A DNA stretch of 64,000 nucleotides, taken from assembly GCF_033097365.1 (NCBI RefSeq), contig NZ_AP028461.1, positions 806,001 to 870,000 on the forward strand, read 5' to 3'. Origin of the DNA: Actinoplanes sichuanensis (GTDB lineage Bacteria > Actinomycetota > Actinomycetes > Mycobacteriales > Micromonosporaceae). Positions 52,608-61,283 of the stretch are shown piece after piece; positions within the stretch are counted from its first letter, which is position 1, and the number at the start of each line of letters is the position of its first letter. Under the pieces are notes generated by a model that was given only the letters and a program-made list of their open reading frames with translations, was not told the origin of the DNA and searched no databases. The translations under genes and the position numbers were made by a program.

Positions 52608-54563
52608 GTGAGTGGGAACGTCTTTCGGTACGGGGCCTGGCGGGACGGGCCCGATCCGCTCGCGCCGCCCTACGACGTGCGGGCCGCGGTCGACGAGATG
52701 GGGGAGCGGGTTCTCGCCGGTGACAGCCTGCGGGACGCGCTGCGAGACCTGATCCGGCGCGGCCCTCGGGACGGGCGCGGCCTGGACTCGCTGCGTGACC
52801 GGGCCCGCCGCCTGCGTCGCGACGCCCTGCGCCGGGGAAACCTGGACGGGGCGGTGACCAGGGCCCGCCAGATGCTCGACCAGGCGCTGGCCGCCGAGCG
52901 TGATTCGCTGGCGGCCCGGGATGACGACGCGGCCCGGTTCAACGAGGCGATGCTCGACAACCTGCCCCGGTCCGTCTCCCAAGCCGTGTCCGACCTGTCG
53001 GATTATCAGTGGTCCTCGTCCGAGGCGCGGGACATCTACCAACAGATCCTGGCCGGCCTCCGGGAGGAGGTGGTCTCGCAGCGTTTCGCGGGCATGAAGC
53101 AGGCGCTCCAGCAGGGCGACATGGCCGAGGTCGCGGAGATGGTCCGGGATCTGAACGATCTGCTGGCCCGGCACGCCCGTGGTGAGGACACCGATGACGC
53201 GTTCCGGGACTTCATGGACCGGCATGGCCGGTTCTTTCCGGACAACCCGCGAAACGTCGACGAACTGATCGACTCGCTGGCCCGGCAGGCCGCCGCCGCC
53301 GAACGCCTGATGCGCTCCCTGAGCCCGCAACAGCGTGAGGAACTGCAGCAGCTGATGGCCCAGGCGCTCGGCGACGGCCCACTGCGAGGGCAGTTGGCCG
53401 AGCTCACCGACAATCTGCGAGCGCTGCGCCCCAACCTGAACTGGGGCCGTGGCGAACGGATGCGTGGCCCCGCCGACCTCGGCTACGGCGACGCCGCCTC
53501 GGCGCTGGGCGAGATCGCCGACCTCGACGAGCTCATCGACCAGCTCGGCCAGGAGCACCCCGGCGCGACCCTGGACGACGTCGACGTGGAGGCGGTCGAA
53601 CGCCAGCTCGGCCGGGGCGCCGCCGACGACCTGCGCCGCCTGCGCGAACTCGAACGTGAACTGCGGCGCCAGGGTTGGGTGCAGCGGGACGCCGACGGCC
53701 TCACCCTCTCCCCGAAGGCGTTGCGCCGCCTGGGCCGTACCGCCCTGTCCGCGATCTTCCGCGACGTGGCGGGCAAACGCGGTCAGCACGACATGCGCGA
53801 CGCCGGGGCGGCGGGCGACCTGATCGGAAGTTCCCGCCGATGGGAGTTCGGCGACGATCAACCCCTGGACGTGGTCCGGACCATCGGCAACGCGGTCCGG
53901 CGTCGGGCCGCGGGTGGTTCCGCCACTCTTCCGGTACGGCTGGAACCCGACGACTTCGAGATCGCCGAAACCGAGCGTCGCGCCTCGGCGGCGGTGGCCC
54001 TGTGCGTGGACCTGTCCTATTCGATGTACGCCGACGGCCGCTGGGGCCCGATGAAACAGACCGCACTGGCCCTGTCCCATCTGGTCGCCACCAAGTATCC
54101 GCAGGACGCCCTGCAGATCATCGGCTTCGGCCGGTACGCACAGACCCTCTCGCAGGGTGAGCTGGCCGCCATCGAGCCCACCATCGAGAAGGGCACCAAC
54201 CTTCAGCACGCCCTGAAACTGGCCGCCCGCCACGTCCGGCGCCACCCGGGTGCCGAGCCGGTGATCCTGGTCGTGACCGACGGCGAGCCCACCTCCCACC
54301 TGGAACCGGACGGTGAAGCCGTCTTCTGGTGGCCCCCGCTGCCGGAGACGATCGAGGCGACGATCCACGAGGTGGATCTACTGACCCGCTTCGGCGCCAC
54401 GCTGAACGTCTTCATGCTCGGCGAGGACCCGGGCCTGCGCCGTTTCGTGTCCGCCGTGGCCCACCGCAACGGCGGCCGGGTCTTCAGCCCGGACCCGGCC
54501 GACCTGGGCCGCTACGTGATCGACGACTACGTACAGGCCCGCCGGGGCCGGCGCTCCCGCTAG
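52608..54563 (+). CDS. VWA-domain protein, partner of the MoxR-like ATPase
   Basis: 651 residues from GTG 52608 (GAGGGG upstream). The first ~400 residues are helical and rich in Arg/Asp/Leu (for example AVTRARQMLDQALAAERDSLAARDDDAARFNEAMLDNLP). The C-terminal ~200 form a von Willebrand A domain with the MIDAS motif CVDLSYSMYADGRW (~465-478), then ALQIIGFGRYA, EKGTNLQHAL and ILVVTDGEPT. The MIDAS metal site is complete (DxSxS, Thr, Asp). No signal peptide, so cytoplasmic. Together with the AAA+ protein it is expected to assemble or remodel a protein complex or insert a metal. Confidence 0.93.
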   Translation: MSGNVFRYGAWRDGPDPLAPPYDVRAAVDEMGERVLAGDSLRDALRDLIRRGPRDGRGLDSLRDRARRLRRDALRRGNLDGAVTRARQMLDQALAAERDSLAARDDDAARFNEAMLDNLPRSVSQAVSDLSDYQWSSSEARDIYQQILAGLREEVVSQRFAGMKQALQQGDMAEVAEMVRDLNDLLARHARGEDTDDAFRDFMDRHGRFFPDNPRNVDELIDSLARQAAAAERLMRSLSPQQREELQQLMAQALGDGPLRGQLAELTDNLRALRPNLNWGRGERMRGPADLGYGDAASALGEIADLDELIDQLGQEHPGATLDDVDVEAVERQLGRGAADDLRRLRELERELRRQGWVQRDADGLTLSPKALRRLGRTALSAIFRDVAGKRGQHDMRDAGAAGDLIGSSRRWEFGDDQPLDVVRTIGNAVRRRAAGGSATLPVRLEPDDFEIAETERRASAAVALCVDLSYSMYADGRWGPMKQTALALSHLVATKYPQDALQIIGFGRYAQTLSQGELAAIEPTIEKGTNLQHALKLAARHVRRHPGAEPVILVVTDGEPTSHLEPDGEAVFWWPPLPETIEATIHEVDLLTRFGATLNVFMLGEDPGLRRFVSAVAHRNGGRVFSPDPADLGRYVIDDYVQARRGRRSR

Positions 54564-54641
54564 TCCGGCCGCCATGCCCGACCGCGTGGTGACCTGTGGT
54601 GCCGGTCGGCCCGCGGGTCACCACGTCCGGCGTCAGCCGGC

Positions 54642-54657
54642 AGGAGGCTAGCCTCCT
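54642..54657. promoter_or_regulatory. Perfect 16-bp palindrome upstream of the phosphotransferase/DUF881 operon
   Basis: AGGAGGCTAGCCTCCT is self-complementary over 16 bp without a loop, so a regulator dimer site is more likely than a terminator. It lies 183 bp before ATG 54840 in the 276-bp gap after the VWA gene. A -10-like TATAGT is at 54718-54723. Confidence 0.45.
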
Positions 54658-54839
54658 AGGATGGATTAGCGGGTGTGGCCCGTGTGACTGCGCGTCGGCC
54701 GAGCGGACGCGGCTGGTTATAGTTGCTCGGCGAGTGAGCGGAACGCGTGCGTACCGCCGTCCGGAGACGGCGGGACCAGGCGGACCGGCCATCGTACGAG
54801 CCGGGCGGGGGCCTCGGCCGAGGGGGAGAGGAAGTCGCG

Positions 54840-55442
54840 ATGTCGCAGCAACCTGCGTCGTCCATCGAGTCCTCGAATCGGATCTGGACCCTGCCGAACG
54901 CGATCAGCTTCCTCCGACTGCTCGGCGTGCCGCTCTTCCTGTACCTGCTGCTCGTCACCGAGAACGACGTCGCCGCGGTCGTCGTGTTGATGATCGGCGG
55001 GTCGACCGACTGGGTGGACGGCTATGTCGCCCGCCGGATGAATTCGGTGAGTCGCCTCGGTGAGTTGCTGGACCCGTTCGCGGACCGGCTCTACATCGTG
55101 GCGACACTGATCGGGTTCACCGTGCGCGAGGTGATCCCGCTGTGGTTGACCGGCGCGTTGCTGCTGCGTGAGGCGGTCCTCGGGGTGGTGCTGCTGATTC
55201 TGCGCCGCCACGGGTATGGTCCGCCGCCGGTGCACTACGTGGGAAAGACCGGGACGTTCCTGCTGCTGGCGTCGTTCCCGCTGATCCTGCTGGCCAAGGC
55301 GGTGCCGTCGATCGACTGGTGGGTCGGTCCGGTGGGCTGGGGCCTGTCCTGGTGGGCGCTGGGTCTGTACTGGTGTGCCGCCGTCCTCTACCTGGTCCAG
55401 GCGGTGCGGCTGTTGCGCGCCGACCGTGAGGGCTCCTCGTGA
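54840..55442 (+). CDS. CDP-alcohol phosphatidyltransferase family protein (Rv1822-like)
   Basis: 200 residues, about five membrane helices, from ATG 54840. The catalytic signature D57-WV-D60-G61-xx-A64-R65-x8-G74-x3-D78-x3-D82 is complete (DWVDGYVARRMNSVSRLGELLDPFAD). The enzyme moves a phosphatidyl group from CDP-diacylglycerol to an alcohol; by position it matches M. tuberculosis Rv1822 (pgsA2), but the acceptor is not proven. The stop overlaps the first DUF881 gene (GTGA, 55439-55442). It opens the conserved cluster that runs to the MerR gene at 61.8 kb. Confidence 0.9.
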   Translation: MSQQPASSIESSNRIWTLPNAISFLRLLGVPLFLYLLLVTENDVAAVVVLMIGGSTDWVDGYVARRMNSVSRLGELLDPFADRLYIVATLIGFTVREVIPLWLTGALLLREAVLGVVLLILRRHGYGPPPVHYVGKTGTFLLLASFPLILLAKAVPSIDWWVGPVGWGLSWWALGLYWCAAVLYLVQAVRLLRADREGSS

Positions 55443-56554
55443 GCCGTCCGCTCTCCGACGACCCGGCCGGCGTCTCCGAGACGTCATCCGGCGACACCGC
55501 CGCCCGCGCGGCACCCGACTGGCCCGGATCCACGCCGGAACCGGCCGGGCCCGCGGCGCTCCGGCCCGGTGCGGCGACGGCACTGCGTGAACCGAGCGGT
55601 GCATGGGAGGGGCTGGGCAGCATCGGTGGCCCGCCGGATCCGGACGGCGGTTCGGGAAAGCGCCGCTGGGGTCCGGACTTCCTGACCGAGTTGTTCCAGA
55701 ACCCGTTGGACCCCGGTTATGCCGACGCGGCGGCGAGACGGGCGAAGGAGGGTCCCCGGACCGGTGTGCGGCGGCGGGCCGCGGCGATATCGGCGGCGCT
55801 GACCCTGGCGGTGATCGGGTTCCTGCTGGTGATCGCGTACCGGCAGACGCTGGCCGAGGAACCGGCCCGGACCCAGGCGCGCAGCGATCTGATCGGCCAG
55901 GTGCAGAACCGGCGGGCGGAGACTGAGGATCTTCAGCAGCGCGCTGATCAGCTGGCCGCCGAGGTGGCGGCGCTGCGTGACCGGGAGCTGGGTGGCGAGA
56001 CGGTGGCCCGGCTGCGTGACCTGGAGGCGGCCACCGGGGTGGCGCGGGTGCGTGGTTCCGGGGCGCGGGTGACGCTCACCGACGGGCCGACGTCGGTGGA
56101 CGCGGTGACCGGGGAGCGGCGGACCGAGGCGCAGGTGAAGGACACCGATCTGCAGCTGGCGGCGAACGCGCTGTGGGAGGCCGGGGCCGAGGCCATCATG
56201 ATCAACGGGCAGCGGCTGACGGCGACGTCGCGGATCCGGCAGGCCGGCGAGGCGATTCTGGTGGACATCCGGCCGGTGGGTTCGCCGTACGAGATCGTCG
56301 CGATCGGCCCGGACGATCTCGCCGATGATTTCCGCGAGGGTTATGCGGGTCAGTTCTTCGAGACGTTGTCGGCCCGGTTCGGGATCTCGTTCGAGACCGC
56401 TGAGGCCGATGACGTGACGCTGGAGGCGGCGACCGACTTGAAGTTGCGGTCGGCCGAGCCCAGCATCGCGCCCGTTCCGTCGGGCTCCGTGAACGTCTCA
56501 TCAGGTGCGGGGTCGCCCGCGCCGGACTCGTCAGTGACGGAAGGCGGCCGATGA
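55439..56554 (+). CDS. DUF881 membrane protein (Rv1823-like)
   Basis: 371 residues. A Pro/Gly/Ala-rich cytoplasmic N-terminus (1-110) is followed by one membrane helix (~112-134), a coiled-coil segment (~145-195: QVQNRRAETEDLQQRADQLAAEVAALRDRE) and the DUF881 domain outside (VRGSGARVTLTDGPTSVDAVTG, then LQLAANALWEAGAEAIMINGQRLTATSRIR). The family is related to division/envelope proteins of Firmicutes and actinobacteria; no enzymatic activity is known. It overlaps both its neighbours: GTGA with the phosphotransferase and ATGA with the small basic protein. Confidence 0.92.
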   Translation: MSRPLSDDPAGVSETSSGDTAARAAPDWPGSTPEPAGPAALRPGAATALREPSGAWEGLGSIGGPPDPDGGSGKRRWGPDFLTELFQNPLDPGYADAAARRAKEGPRTGVRRRAAAISAALTLAVIGFLLVIAYRQTLAEEPARTQARSDLIGQVQNRRAETEDLQQRADQLAAEVAALRDRELGGETVARLRDLEAATGVARVRGSGARVTLTDGPTSVDAVTGERRTEAQVKDTDLQLAANALWEAGAEAIMINGQRLTATSRIRQAGEAILVDIRPVGSPYEIVAIGPDDLADDFREGYAGQFFETLSARFGISFETAEADDVTLEAATDLKLRSAEPSIAPVPSGSVNVSSGAGSPAPDSSVTEGGR

Positions 56555-56883
56555 TCGCCGTACTCGCCCTGCTCGTCGGTGTCCTGCTGGGCATCCTGTT
56601 CGAACCGTCGGTGCCGCCCGAACTGGTGCCGTACCTGCCGATCGCGGTGGTCGCGGCGCTGGACGCGGTGTTCGGCGGGGTCCGGGCCAAGCTGGACGGC
56701 ATCTTCGACGACAAGCAGTTCGTGGTGTCGTTCATCTCGAACGTTCTCGTGTCGGGCCTGATCGTCTACGTCGGTGACCAGCTGGGTGTGGGTGGTCAGC
56801 TGTCGACGGGTGTGGTGGTCGTGCTCGGCGTGCGGATCTTCGGTAACGTCGCGGCGATCCGACGGCACCTCTTCCGGGCATAG
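56551..56883 (+). CDS. Small basic membrane protein (DUF1290, Rv1824-like)
   Basis: 110 residues, three to four membrane helices (MIAVLALLVGVLLGILFEPSVPPELVPYLPIAVVAALDAVFGG, then FVVSFISNVLVSGLIVYVGDQLGVG). Family pattern FGGVRAKLDGIFDDKQFVVSFISN is intact. The family is always found beside DUF881 proteins and near cell-division or envelope genes, so it is probably part of a membrane complex with them. Start ATG overlaps the previous stop as ATGA. Confidence 0.94.
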   Translation: MIAVLALLVGVLLGILFEPSVPPELVPYLPIAVVAALDAVFGGVRAKLDGIFDDKQFVVSFISNVLVSGLIVYVGDQLGVGGQLSTGVVVVLGVRIFGNVAAIRRHLFRA

Positions 56884-56891
56884 GACGCGAG

Positions 56892-58754
56892 ATGACCGAT
56901 CCTGACGGCACGCCCGGCGCGGCGCGCTCCCACGGCGAAGACCATGTCGGGGGTACGGCCCCAGGCGTCCCGCGGCATGTCGAGGAGGAGCCGACCGTCC
57001 CGTTCACGGTTTTCGCGGACCCGGGTTCACCGATCGACGGCGATGAGCCGACCCGTGACCTGGCCGCCCGGCGTGTTCCGGAGCCCGATCCGGCTCCACG
57101 GCCTGTTCCGGAGCCCGACCCGGCTGCTCGGCGTGTTCCGGAGCTCGATCCGGCTCCAGGGCGTGTTCCGGAGCTCGACCCGGGTAGCGGGCGTCATCCG
57201 GAGATCGATCCGGCTGATCGGCGTTTCTCGGAGCCCGACCTGGCTCCGCATGCTTCGGAGGGGCCGTCCCTCGATACCTCATCCGACATTTCGGAAATGT
57301 CCGGCTTGGGTGGTGGCTCTCTGTTGAGTGACTCCACACCTGACATCGACGCGAAGCCATCACCGCTGTCGCAGGCCGGCGGAGAGCACCCACCGGTTGA
57401 GGCCGATCGCGGCCCGACTCGCCGCACGGATCGAACCGGTGACGGCCTCGAGAACGTCTCCCCGCAGATGGGTGAGGACGTCGGGAGCGTCGCGCGGCGG
57501 ATCGGTGACGGCCCCGAAAATGTCTCCCCGCAGATGGGTGAGGACGTCGGGAGCGTCGCGCGGCGGATCGGTGACGGCCCCGAAAATGTCTCCCCGCAGA
57601 TCGGGAGCGTCACGAGGCGGGTCGGTGACGGCTCGGAGCGGGCGATCCGGCAGGTCGGTGACGGTCCTGGAAGCGTCACTCCGCAGGTCGGTGACGGCCC
57701 CGACGGCGTCACCCGGCAGATCGGTGACGGCTCGGAGAGGGGAATCCGGCGCATCGGTGACGGGCCCGAGAGTGGGGACCGGCGATTCGGTGGCGGGCGG
57801 GACGGTGCGGATCAGGTCGGTGACGGCGGGGTGGGTGTCGCCGGGCGGGTCGATGACGGCCGTGGTGCCGGGCTCGTCGGCGATGGTCGGGAGAGTGACG
57901 TGGGTGCGGGCGGCCAGGAGGGTGCCGCGGGTCGGGAGGGTGCTCCGGCCGTACCCCATGGTGATCTTGATCTCGAGGGGCGGGAGCCGGAGGCGGATCG
58001 CCCGGCGGAGGAGTCACCCGATCTGTCGATTTCCGGGAAACCGGAAGGTGATCTTGATCGCCCGCGGATCCGGCGGCCGGCGCCGGCCGGGACGCTGATC
58101 TGGGTGCTGCTGGCGTTGCTCGGTTTCACGCTCGTGGTGCAGTTGCGCAGCAACGACGCGGATGACGGGCTGGCCGCGACGCGGCAGGAGGACCTGGTTC
58201 GGATCCTGAGTGATCTGGAGTCGGAGGACAGTCGTCTGCTGGCTCAGATCCAGGAGTTGGAGCAGAGTAAACAGCAGCTGAACTCCGAGGTCGGAGGCCG
58301 TGAGGCGGCGGTCGCGGAGGCGGAGCGGCGCAGTCAGGATCTGGGGTTGCTGGCCGGCACGGTGGTGGGTCGCGGTCCGGGTCTGGACATCACGCTGAGC
58401 GATGTCGGTGCGTCCGATGTGCTGAACACGGTCCAGGAGCTGCGCGGCGCCGGTGGTGAGGTGATGCAGCTCAACGGGGCGAACGACAAGGCGGTGCGGC
58501 TTGTCGCGTCGAGCTTCTTCGTGGATGCGTCGGGTGGTGGCATCATCGCCGACGGTGAGCATCTGAGTGGTCCGTTCCATCTGTTGGTGATCGGGCCGGC
58601 GAGCACGATGAGTACGGCGCTGCAGATCCCTGGCGGGGTGGTGGCGTCGGCGAAGAGTGACGGCGGTAGCGTGACCATGGACTCGCGTTCGCTGGTCGAG
58701 GTGACCGCGGTGCGGAAGGCGGCAGCCTTGCGATACGCGCGTCCGGTGTCGTGA
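56892..58754 (+). CDS. DUF881 membrane protein with a long repetitive N-terminal extension (Rv1825-like)
   Basis: 620 residues, far longer than the ~290-residue relatives. The first ~395 residues are low complexity: VPEPDPAPRP/VPELDPAPGR units (~55-115) and 22-residue RIGDGPENVSPQMGEDVGSVAR units decaying into QIGDGSER variants (~180-300). One membrane helix follows (GTLIWVLLALLGFTLVVQL, ~396-415), a coiled coil, and the DUF881 domain (GRGPGLDITLSDVGASDVLNTVQELRGAGGEVMQLNG). The extension is probably cytoplasmic and disordered. Eight bases separate its start from the previous gene. Confidence 0.9.
   Translation: MTDPDGTPGAARSHGEDHVGGTAPGVPRHVEEEPTVPFTVFADPGSPIDGDEPTRDLAARRVPEPDPAPRPVPEPDPAARRVPELDPAPGRVPELDPGSGRHPEIDPADRRFSEPDLAPHASEGPSLDTSSDISEMSGLGGGSLLSDSTPDIDAKPSPLSQAGGEHPPVEADRGPTRRTDRTGDGLENVSPQMGEDVGSVARRIGDGPENVSPQMGEDVGSVARRIGDGPENVSPQIGSVTRRVGDGSERAIRQVGDGPGSVTPQVGDGPDGVTRQIGDGSERGIRRIGDGPESGDRRFGGGRDGADQVGDGGVGVAGRVDDGRGAGLVGDGRESDVGAGGQEGAAGREGAPAVPHGDLDLEGREPEADRPAEESPDLSISGKPEGDLDRPRIRRPAPAGTLIWVLLALLGFTLVVQLRSNDADDGLAATRQEDLVRILSDLESEDSRLLAQIQELEQSKQQLNSEVGGREAAVAEAERRSQDLGLLAGTVVGRGPGLDITLSDVGASDVLNTVQELRGAGGEVMQLNGANDKAVRLVASSFFVDASGGGIIADGEHLSGPFHLLVIGPASTMSTALQIPGGVVASAKSDGGSVTMDSRSLVEVTAVRKAAALRYARPVS
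57440..57750 (+). repeat. 66-bp in-frame repeats in the second DUF881 gene
   Basis: At 57450-57600 two to three copies of a 66-bp unit are almost identical in DNA. They contain the words TCTCCCCGCAGATGGG and GTCGGGAGCGTCGCG and code RIGDGPENVSPQMGEDVGSVAR. Diverged half units continue to about 57750. Confidence 0.85.
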
Positions 58755-58769
58755 TTAACGGAGGAAGCG

Positions 58770-59150
58770 TTGATTCCTGAGGATCTGCGGTACACCGCGG
58801 AGCACGAGTGGGTCGCCGGTGACGGCAGTGGGCCCGTGCGGGTGGGTATCACCCATTTCGCGCAGGACGCGCTGGGTGACATCGTGTATGTGCAGTTGCC
58901 CGATGAGGGCACGGTGGTGCAGGCGGGTGACTCGCTCGGCGAGATCGAGTCGACCAAGAGCGTCTCGGAGATCTACGCGCCGATCTCCGGCACGGTGGTG
59001 GCGAAGAACGCCACGCTGACCGACGAGCCGGAAATCATCAACGGCGAGCCGTATGCGGCGGGTTGGCTGGTGGAGATCGCGCCGGACGATCCGGCGTCGG
59101 TGGCCGCGTTGCTGGACGCCGCGGCGTACCGGGCTCTCACCGAAAGCTGA
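58770..59150 (+). CDS. gcvH: Glycine cleavage system H protein
   Basis: 126 residues from TTG 58770, chosen because GGAGG lies five to nine bases upstream and the family start IPEDLRYTAEHEWV follows at once. The lipoylated lysine is Lys 63 in ESTKSVSEIYAPISG. It shuttles the methylamine group between the P, T and L proteins of glycine cleavage. gcvP and gcvT are not in the window, as in other actinobacteria where gcvH stays in this cluster. 15 bp separate it from the DUF881 gene. Confidence 0.96.
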   Translation: MIPEDLRYTAEHEWVAGDGSGPVRVGITHFAQDALGDIVYVQLPDEGTVVQAGDSLGEIESTKSVSEIYAPISGTVVAKNATLTDEPEIINGEPYAAGWLVEIAPDDPASVAALLDAAAYRALTES

Positions 59151-59197
59151 CGCCGCGGGCATTTCATGCCCGTCCATTCGTTCTTCCGCGAGTCCGG

Positions 59198-59227
59198 TTG
59201 CCCAGCGATATTGGCGCTGACTAGGCT
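59198..59227 (+). promoter_or_regulatory. Candidate sigma-A-type promoter upstream of garA
   Basis: TTGCCC (59198-59203) and TAGGCT (59222-59227) are 18 bp apart in the 210-bp gap between gcvH and garA, about 134 bp before the garA ATG. It would let garA-ftsR be expressed apart from the genes upstream. Confidence 0.4.
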
Positions 59228-59360
59228 CGCGGAGCACACGAAGAACTGTTATTCCTTTGAAACCGATAGTCGTGCGTCGGGCCGAATGGCTCCGGCGGGG
59301 CCGCAACGTCGCTGGCTTCGCTGGGAGAGGCGACGACCAACTGATCCGTGAGGTGGTCCG

Positions 59361-59810
59361 ATGACGCGCCCAGACGACGAGTTCCCCCCGCTCGACGTCA
59401 CGTCCACGCTGAACCTTGGCGCCCTTGACGAGGTGCTGGAGGGACCCGAGACGGACGTGGTTCCGAGCCGGATGGCCGGCTCGCTCCCCCCGGGGATGGC
59501 TCTGCTGGTGGTGCGCCGTGGGCCCAATGCCGGCGCCCGCTTCCTCCTCGATCACGATGTGACGACCAGCGGTCGGCACCCGGACAGTGACATCTTCCTC
59601 GACGACGTGACCGTGTCGCGTCGCCACGCCGAGTTCCACCGTGACGGCGGGACATTCACGGTTCGTGACGTCGGCTCGCTCAACGGTACGTATGTGAACC
59701 GGGAAAGGGTTGAAGCCGCGACGCTCAGCAATGGCGACGAGGTCCAGATCGGCAAGTTCCGTCTGGTGTTCATCGCCGGTCCGCGGCCGGAGGGCGAGGG
59801 CCGGGCGTGA
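59361..59810 (+). CDS. garA: FHA-domain regulator GarA/OdhI-type
   Basis: 149 residues. An N-terminal tail with DVTSTLNLG, in the position of the kinase-phosphorylated ETTS motif of GarA/OdhI, leads to a complete FHA domain: GRHPDSDIFLDDVTVSRRHAEFH (phosphothreonine-binding Arg, Ser and His) and GSLNGTYVNRERV. In mycobacteria and corynebacteria the protein inhibits 2-oxoglutarate dehydrogenase and controls glutamate metabolism until phosphorylated by a Ser/Thr kinase; the same role is inferred here. The stop overlaps the ftsR start by GTGA. Confidence 0.9.
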   Translation: MTRPDDEFPPLDVTSTLNLGALDEVLEGPETDVVPSRMAGSLPPGMALLVVRRGPNAGARFLLDHDVTTSGRHPDSDIFLDDVTVSRRHAEFHRDGGTFTVRDVGSLNGTYVNRERVEAATLSNGDEVQIGKFRLVFIAGPRPEGEGRA

Positions 59811-60547
59811 CGGCGTCGGGGGCGGCCGCGCGTGATCCGGGGGCTTCGCGCCCTCAGGACGGGCGTGAGGGTGCGCTGATGAGCATCGGGGAGGTGCTGG
59901 CCCATCTGCGCACCGAGTTCCCCGACACCACGATCTCGAAGCTGCGGTTCCTGGAGGCGGAGGGTCTGGTCGACCCGCAACGCACCGCCTCCGGGTACCG
60001 GAAGTATTCGTGGAACGATGTGGCCCGCTTGCGGTTCGTGCTGACCGCTCAGCGCGACCAGTACCTCCCCTTGCGGGTGATCCGGGAGCAGTTGGACCGG
60101 ATGGAGAAGGAGCCGGTGGTTCCGCAGCGGCCCACGCTGGTGGCGGTGGGGACGCAGCAGGCCAAGGATCCGGCGGATTCGCGGATCCCGACGGCGGATC
60201 TGGTCGAGCGGACCGGTGTCGATGAGGCGCTGCTGGCCGAGCTGGAGCAGATCGGTCTGGTGACGGCTCGTCCGCCCGGGTGGTATGACGCCGATCAGGT
60301 GATCATCGTGGAGGCCGTGGTGGGTCTCACCCACTACGGGCTGGAGGTTCGTCACCTGCGTGCGTTCCGCAATGCCGCGGATCGTGAGGTGGGCCTGTTC
60401 ACACAGTTGCTGGCACCGTTGGCCCGTCAGCAGGACCCGGCGGCTCGGGCGCGTGCCGTGGAGACCGCCCGTGAGCTGCAGGCGCTCTCGCAGCGGCTGC
60501 ATGCGGCGTTGGTCCGGTCGGGTCTCCGGGGCGAGTTGGGCCGCTGA
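59807..60547 (+). CDS. ftsR: MerR-family regulator FtsR
   Basis: 246 residues from GTG 59807 (overlapping garA), or 222 from ATG 59879, where the conserved part MSIGEVLAHLRTEFPDTTISKLRFLEAEGLVDPQR begins. The MerR helix-turn-helix is followed by a C-terminal effector-type region (VGLTHYGLEVRHLRAFRNAADREVGLF). It is the counterpart of Rv1828 and of corynebacterial FtsR, which activates ftsZ. It has no metal-binding Cys set, so it is not a metal sensor. Confidence 0.9.
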   Translation: MTASGAAARDPGASRPQDGREGALMSIGEVLAHLRTEFPDTTISKLRFLEAEGLVDPQRTASGYRKYSWNDVARLRFVLTAQRDQYLPLRVIREQLDRMEKEPVVPQRPTLVAVGTQQAKDPADSRIPTADLVERTGVDEALLAELEQIGLVTARPPGWYDADQVIIVEAVVGLTHYGLEVRHLRAFRNAADREVGLFTQLLAPLARQQDPAARARAVETARELQALSQRLHAALVRSGLRGELGR

Positions 60548-60603
60548 TCACGCCGCCGTGCGGATCGGGTGCCCGTGGTGTGCGTGTACCGTGCAGGTTA
60601 GGG

Positions 60604-60620
60604 CGGCTGCGTAGCAGCCG
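60604..60620 (+). promoter_or_regulatory. Short hairpin in the leader of the DUF151 gene
   Basis: CGGCTGC pairs with GCAGCCG around the loop GTA, 26 bp before GTG 60646. It leaves the Shine-Dalgarno (GGAGG, 60636-60640) free. It might affect expression; no known riboswitch is recognised. Confidence 0.35.
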
Positions 60621-60645
60621 AGACAATAACGACACGGAGGCGGCG

Positions 60646-61110
60646 GTGCGTGAGCTGAGCGTGGTCGGGGTCCGGGTGGAGCTGCCCAGCAACCAGCCGA
60701 TCGTGTTGTTGCGGGAGGTGGATGGTGATCGTTACCTCCCGATCTGGATCGGGGCGGTCGAGGCCACCGCGATCGCCTATGAGCAGCAGGGTGTGAAGCC
60801 GGCGAGGCCGCTGACCCATGATCTCCTGCGTGACATCCTGGCGGCGCTGAAGGCGCCGTTGAAGGCGGTCGAGATCACCGAGCTGAAAGACAACGTCTTC
60901 TACGCCGATCTGCTGATCGGTGACAATCTGCGGGTGTCGGCGCGGCCGAGTGACTCGATCGCGCTGGCGTTGCGGGTGGGTGCGCCGATCCGCTGTGCCG
61001 ACCAGGTTCTCACCGAGGCGGGGATCGTGATCCCCGACGAGCAGGAGGACGAGGTGGAGAAGTTCCGCGAGTTCCTCGACCAGGTGCGGCCCGAAGACTT
61101 CGCCGGGTGA
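60646..61110 (+). CDS. Bifunctional nuclease (DUF151) family protein (Rv1829-like)
   Basis: 154 residues from GTG 60646 with GGAGG upstream; the frame to 60580 lies before this site and is rejected. The DUF151 fold pattern is clear: VVGVRVELPSNQPIVLLREVDGDRYLPIWIGAVEATAIAYEQQG, then RPLTHDLLRDILAAL, TELKDNVFYADLLIGD and SARPSDSIALALRVGAPIRCAD. Relatives have reported nuclease activity in plants and form part of this conserved cluster. It follows ftsR by 98 bp. Confidence 0.93.
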   Translation: MRELSVVGVRVELPSNQPIVLLREVDGDRYLPIWIGAVEATAIAYEQQGVKPARPLTHDLLRDILAALKAPLKAVEITELKDNVFYADLLIGDNLRVSARPSDSIALALRVGAPIRCADQVLTEAGIVIPDEQEDEVEKFREFLDQVRPEDFAG

Positions 61111-61140
61111 CACGAAGCCGGGTGACACGAAGCCGGGTGA
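61102..61140. repeat. 15-bp direct repeat at the end of the DUF151 gene
   Basis: GCCGGGTGACACGAA occurs twice in tandem (61102-61131), followed by a partial third copy (GCCGGGTGA). The first copy contains the TGA stop of the DUF151 gene, so each copy offers the same stop again. Confidence 0.8.
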
Positions 61141-61283
61141 TATCGACCGGCGCCGTTCGTCCGTGCGCGGCGTGTCGAGCGGTTACCTCCATGTTTCGGC
61201 TGTGATTGAGATATACGCTCGTGAAGTCCAGGTGAACCGGCACACCGCCTAGATTTTGATCATGGGCGCGGGGAGGTAGTCGC

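Noticed and set aside
52527..54368. 613-codon minus-strand frame opposite the VWA gene
   Set aside because: The VWA protein with complete MIDAS motif is on the other strand; the frame has no features.
54747..54839. Upstream extension of the phosphotransferase gene
   Set aside because: The added residues are Arg-rich and unlike the family; ATG 54840 begins a normal-length protein.
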